Part shown: piece by piece, positions 44,258-53,431 of the stretch
How the letters are laid out: each line of letters opens with the position of its first letter
Numbering within the stretch: the stretch's first letter is position 1
Origin: Stenotrophomonas sp. WZN-1
Lineage (GTDB): Bacteria; Pseudomonadota; Gammaproteobacteria; Xanthomonadales; Xanthomonadaceae
Direction of reading: 5' to 3'
Length of the DNA stretch: 64,000 nt
Assembly: GCF_002192255.1 (NCBI RefSeq)
Contig: NZ_CP021768.1
Coordinates: 124,001-188,000 of the forward strand
Notes under the pieces: model-generated
The model's database searches: none
What the model was told of the DNA's origin: nothing
The model's input: only the letters and a program-made list of their open reading frames with translations
Translations under genes and position numbers: made by a program

Positions 44258-44787
44258 GGCCGCTGCGGGAAGACGCCGAACAGGCAGATGCAGAAGTTCA
44301 CGGTGAGATAGGGCTGCTGATTCGGGTGCGGTGCGGTGCCGCCCGTTATTCCGACCGTGTTGGGCGGAAAGATGCTGTTGGCGGTGGTGGTGGGGGTGAG
44401 GATCGACGCCCTTTCCGGCGTGATCAGCGCATCGTTGGCCGCGGGAACACCGCTGCGATGGGCCTTGTTGGGCTGGTTGTAGATGCGGGCTCCGTGCGAG
44501 TGCGCCGGCATTTCGGTGGAGAGCAGCGTCACCGTGTCCGACCCGAAGACCTCGCCCATGACGCGTGGCGTCAGGCCAGGTCCGCTGCCCTGTCCGCAGG
44601 CGGCATTGCCGGAGAAATCAGGCAGCTGGAAGTTGCTGGTTCCGTTGCCTCCAAACGTTACGCCAAGCAGCGAGAACAGCGCTGTGTTCTGCTGGATGGG
44701 AATCAGCTGGCCCTGGCACATGGCCCAGTTGTTGGGAGCGAAATTGAAGCCGAACATCTGGATTTCGCCGGTAAAGGGATCGCTCAT
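44254..44787 (-). CDS. Tail-collar family protein, third of three
   Basis: The 177-residue protein begins MSDPFTGEIQMFGFNFAPNNW and has CQGQLIPIQQNTALFSLLGVTFGGNGTSNFQLPDFSGNAACGQGSGPGL. This is the phage tail-collar domain (AxGWxxCdGq...y..LfsllGttyGGdG.ttF.LPDlrGR). The C-terminal part ends QQPYLTVNFCICLFGVFPQRP, as in microcystin-dependent protein MdpB. Members are small, secreted or surface-linked proteins of unknown role. It follows the second copy by 30 bases. Confidence 0.85.
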   Translation of the reverse strand: MSDPFTGEIQMFGFNFAPNNWAMCQGQLIPIQQNTALFSLLGVTFGGNGTSNFQLPDFSGNAACGQGSGPGLTPRVMGEVFGSDTVTLLSTEMPAHSHGARIYNQPNKAHRSGVPAANDALITPERASILTPTTTANSIFPPNTVGITGGTAPHPNQQPYLTVNFCICLFGVFPQRP

Positions 44788-44817
44788 GATGGAATCCTTG
44801 TAGCCGAACGGAGTAGG

Positions 44818-45348
44818 TCAGCCCTGCGAGGGGAAAACGCCGGCCCACGCGATGCAGTAGCGCGCGACCAGCGAAGGCATGGTGTTGTCGTGCGGCTGGT
44901 TGCCGCCGGCACTGCCCACCGCCGCAGGCGCGAGCAGGCCACCTGCGATGCCGGTGACACTGTCGGTGTATAGCGTCTCGCCACTGACCGCCCCCAACTG
45001 CAGGTTGGACGCCGGTGTCGCTGAACTGGCTACCGCATCGACGGCATTGAAGGCGTGCGTATGAGCGGGAAGGTGCGCGCTGGTCAACGTCACCGTCTCA
45101 GTGCCTGCGGCCTGCCCCATTACGTAGGTTCCCAACCCAAGGCCGGTGCCCTGGTGGATCGGTACGCGGCCTGAAAGATTGGGCAACTGGAACGTCACCG
45201 CGCCATCGCCGCCGTAGGTGGTGCCGATCAAGTTGTACAGCACTTCGTACTCTGAAATCTGCAATGTCTGGCCATTGCAGTCGAGCCATCCCACGGGCGC
45301 GAAGTTGTAGGGAAACAAGCGGATCTCGCCAACAAAGGGTTCGGACAT
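44818..45348 (-). CDS. Tail-collar family protein, second of three
   Basis: The 176-residue protein begins MSEPFVGEIRLFPYNFAPVGW and has LDCNGQTLQISEYEVLYNLIGTTYGGDGAVTFQLPNLSGRVPIHQGTGLG, a clear tail-collar domain. The C-terminus is PHDNTMPSLVARYCIAWAGVFPSQG. It shares the same N- and C-terminal frame with its two neighbours, so the three arose by duplication, but their middles have diverged. It lies 14 bases after the first. Confidence 0.85.
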   Translation of the reverse strand: MSEPFVGEIRLFPYNFAPVGWLDCNGQTLQISEYEVLYNLIGTTYGGDGAVTFQLPNLSGRVPIHQGTGLGLGTYVMGQAAGTETVTLTSAHLPAHTHAFNAVDAVASSATPASNLQLGAVSGETLYTDSVTGIAGGLLAPAAVGSAGGNQPHDNTMPSLVARYCIAWAGVFPSQG

Positions 45349-45362
45349 GGCACGGGCTCCGG

Positions 45363-45866
45363 TCAGCTGCGCGAGGGGAATACGCCTTGCAGCGCAATGC
45401 AGAAATTGATTGCCAGGTACGGCTGCATATTGGAATGCGCCGCCGATTGGCCTGCAGGGTCGAGCGGTGCGAGTGCTACTGGAGTGCCGCCGGAAGGGCC
45501 ATAGACATTCTGCGTTCCGGTGGCTCCCAGCAGTACGTTGCCGGCCGGAATCCGGGTACTGGCAGGGCTGGTCGTACCGTTGAAACTGTGGTTGTGCGCA
45601 GGCATCTGGGAAATGTTCAACACCACGCTTTCCGCGCCGCCGGGCTGGCCGATATCGCTGCCCGCGTTGCTGCCGACAGGCGTACGGCTACGCAGATCGG
45701 GTAACTGGAAATTGGTCGTTCCGTTACCGCCGTAGAACGTGCCCAGCAGCGAAAAAAGTGCCTGGTTCTGCGCGATGGGCATCAGCTGCCCATTGCAGAA
45801 GGCAAAGGTTCTTGGCGCGAACGCGAACGCCAAGGGCATTATCTGCCCGAGAAAGGGTTGCGACAT
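45363..45866 (-). CDS. Tail-collar family protein, first of three
   Basis: The 167-residue protein begins MSQPFLGQIMPLAFAFAPRTF and has AFCNGQLMPIAQNQALFSLLGTFYGGNGTTNFQLPDLRSRTPVGSNAGSD. The ending is SNMQPYLAINFCIALQGVFPSRS. No classical signal peptide is seen in any of the three, so export, if any, would use another route. It is first in the operon and starts 281 bases from the divergent autotransporter gene. Confidence 0.86.
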   Translation of the reverse strand: MSQPFLGQIMPLAFAFAPRTFAFCNGQLMPIAQNQALFSLLGTFYGGNGTTNFQLPDLRSRTPVGSNAGSDIGQPGGAESVVLNISQMPAHNHSFNGTTSPASTRIPAGNVLLGATGTQNVYGPSGGTPVALAPLDPAGQSAAHSNMQPYLAINFCIALQGVFPSRS

Positions 45867-46147
45867 ACGTTTTCCCCTTGAGATTTAGTGCCGGCACGTG
45901 GCCCCCTGCCGGTCGCGGCACTCTTGCGCATTTACCGGGGTCTTGACAAGTGTCTTGTCATTTGTAAGAGAATATTGCGCAGCCGCCCGGAGGGGAGACC
46001 CGGGGGGAGCGATCGCCAGGCGCGGCAAGGGATTATCTGGCGGTGAAAACCGGAACCGCGGCCGCTCGTTCGCGAGCCACGGCAGCTTTCTCATCCGCGC
46101 CGGCAGGCGCATCGCCCATCGGGAAGATGGGCACCAGGGGGCAGGTC
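45867..46147. promoter_or_regulatory. Divergent promoter region with a perfect palindrome
   Basis: Between the first tail-collar gene and the autotransporter gene, TGACAAG-TGT-CTTGTCA forms a perfect inverted repeat at 45944-45960. It overlaps TTGACA (45943-45948), a consensus -35 element reading toward the autotransporter gene. A clear -10 is not obvious: TAAGAG lies 16 bases on and AATATT 22. The palindrome is well placed to be an operator for one or both transcripts. Confidence 0.6.
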
Positions 46148-49100
46148 ATGTGGCATGCGGAGTCGATGCATCGCGACGCGATGCGCCATGGGCTCGGCCG
46201 TGGTGTTTCCGGCCGTCTGGGAGCGTTCCTGCTGATGTGCCTGCTGCTGGTAGCACCAGGCCTCGTTCACGCAGCGTGCACCACCTTTACACCGACCAAC
46301 GCCAGCGCGGGGTCGCCGATGGCCTCCGGCGGGACGATCACCATCGATGCAAGCACCTGCCAGGGCGCGCCAGGATTCGGTATCGGCAATGTGATCGGGG
46401 CCGCCGGCCATGGCACGGCCACCACCACCAATGGGGCTGCGTCTGAGATCACCTACAGCAACAACGGCGACGGCGCGACGACCGACACCTTCACCTTCGA
46501 TGACGGCACGGGCTCCAACAACGTCAGCGTCACCGTGCACATCCAGGCCGCCACTTCGCCGATCACCATTTCGCCGCCTACCGTTCCCGGTGGAACGGTG
46601 GGCGTGCCATACGCCAGCACCAGCTTCAGTGCCAGCGGCGGTACCGCGCCCTACACATTCACGGTCCCGCCCGGCACGTTGCCCAGCGGCTTGACGCTGG
46701 TGGGCGGTGTCCTGTCGGGCACGCCGACCATGGAGGGTACGTTCTCGTTCTCGATCACCGCGACTGACAGTGCTGTTACGCCGCTCACCCGCGTCGCCAG
46801 CTATTCGATCACCATTGCGGCACCGACCATCAGCGTGACCAACACGCCGCCTGCTGCGGTCATCAATACGCCGTATTCCTTTACCCTTGCCGCCAGCGGT
46901 GGCAACGGGCCATACACCTACACGCTGGATGGAGGCACGACGCTGCCCACCGGCCTGGCGCTGGCCAGCAATGGCACGATCAGTGGTACGCCCACCGTGC
47001 TGGGCAACAAGAACTTCACCGTGCGCGTCACCGACAGCAGCACGCCCTCGCCCTTCTTCTCGGCCGCCAACCTGTCGATCAACGTGCAGAACGTGGTGCC
47101 GCCGGTCGCCAATCCGGTCAGTGCGACGGTTGCCTACGGCAGTGCCAGCAACCCGATCACCTTGAGCATCACCGGTGGCATCCCGGCATCGGTTGCGGTC
47201 GGTACGCAGGCCGCGCATGGCACTGCAATCGCCTCGGGAACGTCGATCACCTATACCCCCACGGCCGGCTACGCGGGGCCAGACAGCTTCACCTACACCG
47301 CCACCAATGCCGGTGGTACGTCGGCGCCGGCGACCGTGACGCTCACCGTCTCGCCGCCAACCGTCACCTACACCCCCACCAGCCCTCTTGCAGGCACCGT
47401 CGGCGCGGCGTACAGCCAGTCGCTGGCCGGCGCCAGCGGCGGCGCCACGCCATACAGCTATGTGCTCGCTTCCGGCAGCCTGCCGCCCGGCCTCAGCCTT
47501 GCCAGCAACGGCAGCCTGGCAGGTACGCCGACCGCCAATGGCAGCTTCAGCTTCAGCGTACGCGCCACCGACAGCAGCACCGGCACCGGACCGTTCAGCG
47601 CCACCAGCGGCACGCTGACACTGAACATCGCCGCCCCGGCGCTCACCTATGCGCCAGGCAACCCGACTGCTGCAACAGTCGGTGCCGCGTACAGCGGCTC
47701 GTTGGCCAGCGCAGGCGGAGGCACCGGGCCCTACACCTATTCGATTGCCTCGGGCAGTCTGCCGGTCGGCATCACCCTGGCCAGCAACGGCACCCTGGCA
47801 GGCACGCCGACCGCAGGCGGTACCTTCAACTTCACGGTGACCGCCACCGACAGCAGCGGAGGCACCGGACCCTTCAGTGCGACCAGCCCTGCGCTGGCGC
47901 TGACGGTGAACGCGCCGACGATCTCGATCGCGCCGATCACGCTGACCAACCCGACCGTGGGCTCGGCCTATTCGCAGACCGTAACCGCATCCGGCGGCAC
48001 CAGCGGCTACAGTTACGCGGTGACCGCCGGTGCGCTGCCGCCTGGTCTGAGCCTGTCGAGCGGTGGTGCGATCACCGGCACGCCCACCAGCGGTGGCAGC
48101 TTCAACTTCACCCTGACCGCCACGGATAGCAGTGCGGGCACCGGGCCGTACACCGGCAGTCGTGCCTATACGCTCATCGTCAATGCGCCAACGTTGACGC
48201 TGTCACCGGCGTCGGGTGCCACGTTCAATGCAACGGCGGGTACTGCGCTGAGCGGCATGGGCTTCACCGCCGCCAACGGCACGGCGCCCTACAGCTATGC
48301 GATCACCTCGGGTGCCTTGCCGCCCGGCGTCAGCCTGGCGTCGAGCGGTGGCCTGTCAGGTACGCCGACCGCAGCCGGCAGCTTCAACTTCAGCGTGACG
48401 GCCACCGATGCGTCCAGCGGTACCGGTGCTCCGTTCTCCGTCACCGGCGGCTACACAATGGTGGTGGTTGCCCCGACCATCACGCTGGCACCGGCAACCC
48501 TGCCGGCAATGTCAGTGGGAACGGCCTTCAACCAGACCCTGGTTGCCAGCGGAGGCCAGCCGGCCTTCAGCTACGCCATCGTCGCAGGCGCGTTGCCCGC
48601 AGGCCTGTTGTTGAACACGGCCAGCGGGGTGATCAGTGGTACACCCACCCAGGCTGGCGCCTACAACGTCACCGTCAGGGCGACCGACAACGGTGGGTTC
48701 AGCGGCAACCAGCCTTACTCGGGTACCGTCGGTGGCGCGGTGGTGGTACTGCCGGCGGCGAGCCTGAGCAATGCCACTGCCGGCACTGCCTACAGCTACA
48801 CGTTCTCCGCCAGTGGTGGCACGCCCGGCTACAACTACGTGCTGCAGACCGGTCTACTGCCCACGGGTGTCTCGCTGAGCAGCGCCGGCGTGCTGTCCGG
48901 CACGCCAACCCAGGCTGGCAACTTCACCTTCACCGTGCGGGCGACTGACAGTAGTACCGGTACCGGCGCACCGTTCAGCGCAAGCCAGTCCTATGCGCTG
49001 ACCGTGAACGCGCCGACGATCTCGCTGACGCCGTCGACGCTGCCGGCCGCGACCGGCGGCACGGCTTACTCGCAGACGATCACTGCCAGCGGGGGCACCG

Positions 49101-51739
49101 GCAGCCATACCTTCAGCCTGTCTGCGGGCGCGTTGCCACCCGGTGTCGGCCTGACCAGCGGCGGCATCCTGTCGGGCACACCGACCACCGCAGGCAGCTA
49201 CGCCTTCACGATCACGGCCACCGACAGCCTTGGCTTCACCGGCAGCCAGGCCTACAGCTTCACGGTCAATGCGCCGGCGATCACGCTCACGCCGGCCACG
49301 CTGCCTGCCGCAACCGGCAGCACCGCCTACAACCAGACACTGACGGCCAGCGGCGGCAACGGCGGCTACACCTTCAGCCTGAGCACCGGGGCGCTGCCAC
49401 CGGGCATCGGGTTGAGCAGCGCCGGTGTGATCAGTGGCACGCCGACCACCACCGGCAGCTATACCTTCACCGTGCAGGCGACCGATGGCTTCGGCTTCAG
49501 CGGCAGTCAGGCCTACACGATGGCGGTGAATGCGCCGGCGATCGTCTTCGTCCAGACCACGCTGCCTGGCGGGCAGGTGGCGACCGCCTACAGCCAGACG
49601 CTGAGCGCCGGCGGCGGAAGTGGCAGCTTCACCTACAGCCTGAGCGCAGGCGCGTTGCCACCCGGCATCGCGTTGAGCAGTGCCGGTGCGCTCAGTGGCA
49701 CGCCCACGACGGCGGGCAGCTACAGCTTCACCGTCACCGCGACCGATACCTTCGGCTTCACCGGAAGCCAGGCATTCACAGTGGGCATCAACCAGCCGGT
49801 GCCGGTGGTGGTCAATGATGCGGCCAGTACGCCGGCCAATGCGGCGGTGACCGTCAACGTCACCGCCAACGACACCGGGCCGATCACCAGCATCGCGATC
49901 GCACAGGCACCCACGCATGGCACGGCGGTGGCCAGCGGGTTGGACGTGGTGTACACCCCGGCCACCAGCTTCTTCGGCAGCGACAGCTTCACCTACACCG
50001 CCACCGGCCCGGGCGGTACTTCAACGGCAGCCACGGTGAGCATTACGGTCACCCCGCTGGCAGTACCGGTGGCCGCCGCGCACAGCGCCACGGTCCTGGC
50101 CGGACAGTCGGTCACCGTGCAGGCTGAAGCCGGGGCGCTCAATGGTCCATTCACCGCGGTCAGCATCACCCGCGCGCCCTCCTCGGGTACGGCCGTGGTG
50201 CAGGGCAACGGTATTGTCTATAGCGCCGATGCCGATGCCTCTGGCGTGGTCGATTTCGACTACACGCTCAGCAACCCGTTCGGTGCATCGGCACCGGCAC
50301 GGATCAGCGTGAACGTCAATCCGCGCCCGGTGGCACCGGCACTGACCGCCTCGGCGATTGCCGGCACCGTGGTCAACGTGGACCTGACCACGACCGCACG
50401 CGGCGGACCGTTCACCGCCGCCAACGTGGTTTCGGTCTCGCCTGCCGAAGCGGGTACCGCCATCGTCTCCGCAAGCGGCACCGGCTACACGCTGGCCTTC
50501 ACCGCAGCGGCGACGTTCGGGGGGGCGGTGCGCATCACCTATACGCTGAGCAATGCCTTCGCCACCTCGGCACCCGGCACGGTGGATGTGATGGTCAAGC
50601 CGCGTAGCGATCCTTCGCGCGATGCCGAAGTGCTGGGCGTGCTCGACGCACAGGTGGAAGGTGCGCGGCGCATGGCAATCGGCCAGATCGGCAACTTCCA
50701 GCGGCGCCTGGAAAGCCTGCGGGCCGGCGGCGGTCGCAGTGGCTTCAGCAACGGCATTACCTTCAGTTCGGCCAGCAGCCAGCGCCGTGCGCAGCCGACC
50801 GAACTGCTGCAGAAGGGCATCGGCGCCAGCGGCGAGGCGCTGTCGATGATTGAGGAACCGGCGCTGCAGGGTGATGCCGCGCCTGCGGCCACCTCGGCCG
50901 ACGGCGTCGCGTTCTGGACCGGCGGTGCGGTGAACTTCGGCACGCTGAAGCCCGGTGCAGGCAGCAACGGCATCGACTTCACCACCTCCGGCGTCAGCCT
51001 GGGTGCGGACCGTCAGCTGGGTCCGTCGTTGAGCCTGGGTGCGGGCATCGGCTATGGCCATGACGCGTCGGATATCGGCCGCAATGGCAGCCGCAGCACG
51101 GTGGATGGCTACAGCATCGCCGGCTATGCCAGCTTCCATCCGGAAGGTGGGTTCTATGTGGATGGCCTGCTTGGCTATCAGTGGCTGAGTTTTGATGCGC
51201 GCCGCTTCATCACCGACAACGGCAATACCGCCTACGGCAGTCGCGACGGCACGCAGTGGTTCGCCTCGTTCTCCACCGGCTTCCAGCACCGCCTGGACAA
51301 CCTGCTGCTGATACCTTACGGGCGCCTGGACCTGGCCCGCGCAACGCTGGATGGCTATCGCGAACGCGGTGATGCGGTGTACGCGCTCGACTATGAGAAG
51401 CAGACGGTGAACACCAGCACCGCCACCGCAGGTGTGCTGGCGCAATGGGCGGTGAAGCGCGACTACGGCATGTGGACGCCGCAGCTGCGCGCCGAGTTCG
51501 GCCATGACATGCAGGGCTCCAGCGAGGCCTTCATGCGCTATGCCGACCTGATGTCCGGCCCGGTCTATCGGGCCACCTTGGGCCGGCAGTCGCGCAACCA
51601 CACGCTGCTGGGCGCGGGTATCGGCCTGCAGACGCTGAAGGGCTGGTCGCTGCGCGCCGAATACCAGAGCCAGTTCGACAGCAGCAGCCGCGACAACCAG
51701 GGCATCCAGATCAGCGTGCAGAAAACCCTGCCGCCGTGA
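46148..51739 (+). CDS. Large Ig-repeat autotransporter adhesin
   Basis: The 1,863-residue protein has an N-terminal signal (GRLGAFLLMCLLLVAPGLVHAA). The passenger has eleven putative-Ig (He_PIG-type) repeats of about 85-95 residues, each with the core GALPPGxxLSSxGxLSGTPTxxGSFxFTVxATD. They are interrupted by a cadherin-like/Big domain (TPTAGYAGPDSFTYTATNAGG) and followed by three related domains (near residues 1230-1490). A helical linker (AQVEGARRMAIGQIGNFQRRLESL) precedes the roughly 290-residue autotransporter beta-barrel (FWTGGAVNFGTLKPGAGSNGIDFTTSGVSLG through LRAEYQSQFDSSSRDNQGIQISV). The last residues are KTLPP rather than the usual terminal Phe. The start at 46148 follows AGGGGGCAGG; 46181 is also possible. 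It is probably a surface adhesin, divergently transcribed from the tail-collar operon. Confidence 0.9.
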   Translation: MWHAESMHRDAMRHGLGRGVSGRLGAFLLMCLLLVAPGLVHAACTTFTPTNASAGSPMASGGTITIDASTCQGAPGFGIGNVIGAAGHGTATTTNGAASEITYSNNGDGATTDTFTFDDGTGSNNVSVTVHIQAATSPITISPPTVPGGTVGVPYASTSFSASGGTAPYTFTVPPGTLPSGLTLVGGVLSGTPTMEGTFSFSITATDSAVTPLTRVASYSITIAAPTISVTNTPPAAVINTPYSFTLAASGGNGPYTYTLDGGTTLPTGLALASNGTISGTPTVLGNKNFTVRVTDSSTPSPFFSAANLSINVQNVVPPVANPVSATVAYGSASNPITLSITGGIPASVAVGTQAAHGTAIASGTSITYTPTAGYAGPDSFTYTATNAGGTSAPATVTLTVSPPTVTYTPTSPLAGTVGAAYSQSLAGASGGATPYSYVLASGSLPPGLSLASNGSLAGTPTANGSFSFSVRATDSSTGTGPFSATSGTLTLNIAAPALTYAPGNPTAATVGAAYSGSLASAGGGTGPYTYSIASGSLPVGITLASNGTLAGTPTAGGTFNFTVTATDSSGGTGPFSATSPALALTVNAPTISIAPITLTNPTVGSAYSQTVTASGGTSGYSYAVTAGALPPGLSLSSGGAITGTPTSGGSFNFTLTATDSSAGTGPYTGSRAYTLIVNAPTLTLSPASGATFNATAGTALSGMGFTAANGTAPYSYAITSGALPPGVSLASSGGLSGTPTAAGSFNFSVTATDASSGTGAPFSVTGGYTMVVVAPTITLAPATLPAMSVGTAFNQTLVASGGQPAFSYAIVAGALPAGLLLNTASGVISGTPTQAGAYNVTVRATDNGGFSGNQPYSGTVGGAVVVLPAASLSNATAGTAYSYTFSASGGTPGYNYVLQTGLLPTGVSLSSAGVLSGTPTQAGNFTFTVRATDSSTGTGAPFSASQSYALTVNAPTISLTPSTLPAATGGTAYSQTITASGGTGSHTFSLSAGALPPGVGLTSGGILSGTPTTAGSYAFTITATDSLGFTGSQAYSFTVNAPAITLTPATLPAATGSTAYNQTLTASGGNGGYTFSLSTGALPPGIGLSSAGVISGTPTTTGSYTFTVQATDGFGFSGSQAYTMAVNAPAIVFVQTTLPGGQVATAYSQTLSAGGGSGSFTYSLSAGALPPGIALSSAGALSGTPTTAGSYSFTVTATDTFGFTGSQAFTVGINQPVPVVVNDAASTPANAAVTVNVTANDTGPITSIAIAQAPTHGTAVASGLDVVYTPATSFFGSDSFTYTATGPGGTSTAATVSITVTPLAVPVAAAHSATVLAGQSVTVQAEAGALNGPFTAVSITRAPSSGTAVVQGNGIVYSADADASGVVDFDYTLSNPFGASAPARISVNVNPRPVAPALTASAIAGTVVNVDLTTTARGGPFTAANVVSVSPAEAGTAIVSASGTGYTLAFTAAATFGGAVRITYTLSNAFATSAPGTVDVMVKPRSDPSRDAEVLGVLDAQVEGARRMAIGQIGNFQRRLESLRAGGGRSGFSNGITFSSASSQRRAQPTELLQKGIGASGEALSMIEEPALQGDAAPAATSADGVAFWTGGAVNFGTLKPGAGSNGIDFTTSGVSLGADRQLGPSLSLGAGIGYGHDASDIGRNGSRSTVDGYSIAGYASFHPEGGFYVDGLLGYQWLSFDARRFITDNGNTAYGSRDGTQWFASFSTGFQHRLDNLLLIPYGRLDLARATLDGYRERGDAVYALDYEKQTVNTSTATAGVLAQWAVKRDYGMWTPQLRAEFGHDMQGSSEAFMRYADLMSGPVYRATLGRQSRNHTLLGAGIGLQTLKGWSLRAEYQSQFDSSSRDNQGIQISVQKTLPP

Positions 51740-51872
51740 CGGTGCCCGCGGTGGCGACCGTCGTGCCGCCACCGCGCGCTGCAGCGCAACCCGGTACCCG
51801 TACAATCGCAGTCCCGCCAGGTGTGCTGACCGCACCTGGCGTGGACCTCGATTGGATGGAACAGGACAGGGA

Positions 51873-52538
51873 ATGAAGATTCGCATCACAGGGATGGCAC
51901 TGACGGTCGCATTGCTGGCCGCCTGCGGGCAGGCACCGACACCGGCCGCAGCACCGGCGGCACCGGCACCGACCACGGAAGCACCGGCCGCCACGGCCAC
52001 GGAGGCCGGGAAGGAACCGTCCATCGAAGACGGCGTGGACCCCTCGGTGTGGGACAACGAAGGCGAACCGGAAGACCCGAGCGCCGGCGGCGAACTCACC
52101 TGCGCGGACAATCCGCTGGCGACCCACTTCTTCACCCTGGTCGGCGGCAACACCGTGGATGACTGCGGGCGCAAGGACCCGAAGGTGCTGGCCGCGTTCA
52201 ACGCCCTGATGAAGAACACGGCGGCGGCCGAATCCGCCGACAAAGAGATTCCGTCGTTGCGCGAACGCCTGTTGAGCGGGCCCAGCGGGCCTGGCGAACT
52301 GGTGGTGCTGCAGGGCGGGCCGTGGTGGTTCTACACCGCCTGCCAGGCCCACGACTGCCCCGGCACCGCGTTGGCGATGCTGTATTCGCCCGATCAGTCG
52401 AAGATGGTCGGCCGCCTTACCGCGCGCTGCCGTGTGTGGTGGCTGGGCGAACCGACGGCGGAACAACGTGCGCAGATCGAACAGCGCCAGCCACTGCAGG
52501 ATGCCGCGTTGAAGGAAGACAGCGCGCTCTGCGAGTGA
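51873..52538 (+). CDS. Ivy-like lipoprotein (putative lysozyme inhibitor)
   Basis: The 221-residue protein has a lipobox (ALTVALLAACGQ), a Pro/Ala-rich tether of about 40 residues, and a domain ending GGPWWFYTACQAHDCPGTALAMLYSPDQSKMVGRL...WWLGEPTAEQRAQI. The CxxHDC motif and the following beta-strand and LGxP pattern resemble the loop of Ivy (inhibitor of vertebrate lysozyme), where CKPHDC occludes the lysozyme active site. Here it reads CQAHDC. It would protect periplasmic murein from host lysozyme or own transglycosylases. The family call is by pattern. Confidence 0.6.
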   Translation: MKIRITGMALTVALLAACGQAPTPAAAPAAPAPTTEAPAATATEAGKEPSIEDGVDPSVWDNEGEPEDPSAGGELTCADNPLATHFFTLVGGNTVDDCGRKDPKVLAAFNALMKNTAAAESADKEIPSLRERLLSGPSGPGELVVLQGGPWWFYTACQAHDCPGTALAMLYSPDQSKMVGRLTARCRVWWLGEPTAEQRAQIEQRQPLQDAALKEDSALCE

Positions 52539-52551
52539 TGTGGCGCCCGCG

Positions 52552-52926
52552 TCACCCGTCCGGCCGCATGCGCGCGCTGGCCTGTGCGTTCATGGCCAGG
52601 CACGCCATGATCAGCCCTTCCATCACCCGGTCGCCCACGTACTCGGCCTCCGTGCCGTTCTGGCGCACGCGTTCGGCCGCCAGCAGCAGTTCCAGCGTCA
52701 CGCGCTGGCTTGCCAGCGCGCAGTCCGCATCGGCCAGCGCCATGCAGCGGCCCGGCATCTGGTGACGCTCCGGCCAGGGCTGGCCGTCGGCGGCCGCGCC
52801 TTTGCCGATGCGGTGAAGCGTGGCGACGAAAGCATTCGGATCGTTCGCAGGCGCGTGTTCTGGCGGCTCACCGGCATTGGCGGGTGAGTGATGCGGGTGC
52901 AGGCGAGGGACGTCCGGAGTGGTCAT
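52552..52926 (-). CDS. Hypothetical protein with structured leader
   Basis: The 124-residue protein begins MTTPDVPRLHPHHSPANAGE and has a helical C-terminal part (MALADADCALASQRVTLELLLAAERVRQNGTEAEYVGDRVMEGLIMACLAMNAQASAR). I do not recognise it. The open frame extends to 53163, but ATG 52926 follows CACGGAGCACTGCC and starts after a hairpin-rich leader (52960-53080). It is convergent with the Ivy-like gene. Confidence 0.65.
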   Translation of the reverse strand: MTTPDVPRLHPHHSPANAGEPPEHAPANDPNAFVATLHRIGKGAAADGQPWPERHQMPGRCMALADADCALASQRVTLELLLAAERVRQNGTEAEYVGDRVMEGLIMACLAMNAQASARMRPDG

Positions 52927-53431
52927 GGCAGTGCTCCGTGCAGGACAGACGGAAGCCGCCACACAAAGGTGGCGGGCGGAGACGTGGCTCGAAAACCGGG
53001 CGCTTGTTGAAACCGGCAGGCACAAGGCCTCCACGCTCCGCCCGCCATAGCCGGCAGACGGATTGCCCGCCGGCGCCACGAGGGGTGACGCCGGCGGGCA
53101 AGCGTTGTCAAACAAGCGCACGGGTTTTCGAAGCCCGGCCATCTTTTTTCGATGGCATGTCATCTGTGCGCGTGCTGTTGCGCAGTGCCAATCAGAAGAG
53201 TTGCATTCAACGCTTGATCAAAGACGCTTTTGGCATTTTTGCATGCTGTTAAGCCGTCGCAGACGCAGGCGGCGCCAAGCCCTTACGCCGTCGAGGAATA
53301 TGCGACAGCAGTCGTGGTTGGCGCCGTTGGACGCCGCACCGGCAATGGGCAAAACCGACACGATCGCATCGGCCGGTAGGCAGCGGGGGCGGAAGGCCAG
53401 GATCAGCAGCAGCAATGGCCGCAGTTCCGCA
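52927..53431. other. Hairpin-rich intergenic region
   Basis: Two long inverted repeats occur. TTGCCCGCCGGCG pairs with CGCCGGCGGGCAA (53065-53103), and GGCGGGCGGAG (about 52971-52981) pairs with CTCCGCCCGCC (about 53036-53046). On the minus strand they form the leader of the gene starting at 52926. No gene is supported in the rest of the region up to hipA. Confidence 0.5.

Noticed and set aside
43700..45866. Prophage remnant suggested by tail-collar domains
   Set aside because: No capsid, portal, terminase, baseplate or integrase genes are near; codon use matches the core, and the genes fit a MdpB-like chromosomal cluster.
50021..52243. 740-codon open frame opposite the autotransporter barrel
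   Set aside because: It overlaps the conserved barrel domain and the Ivy-like gene; the product has no recognisable domain.
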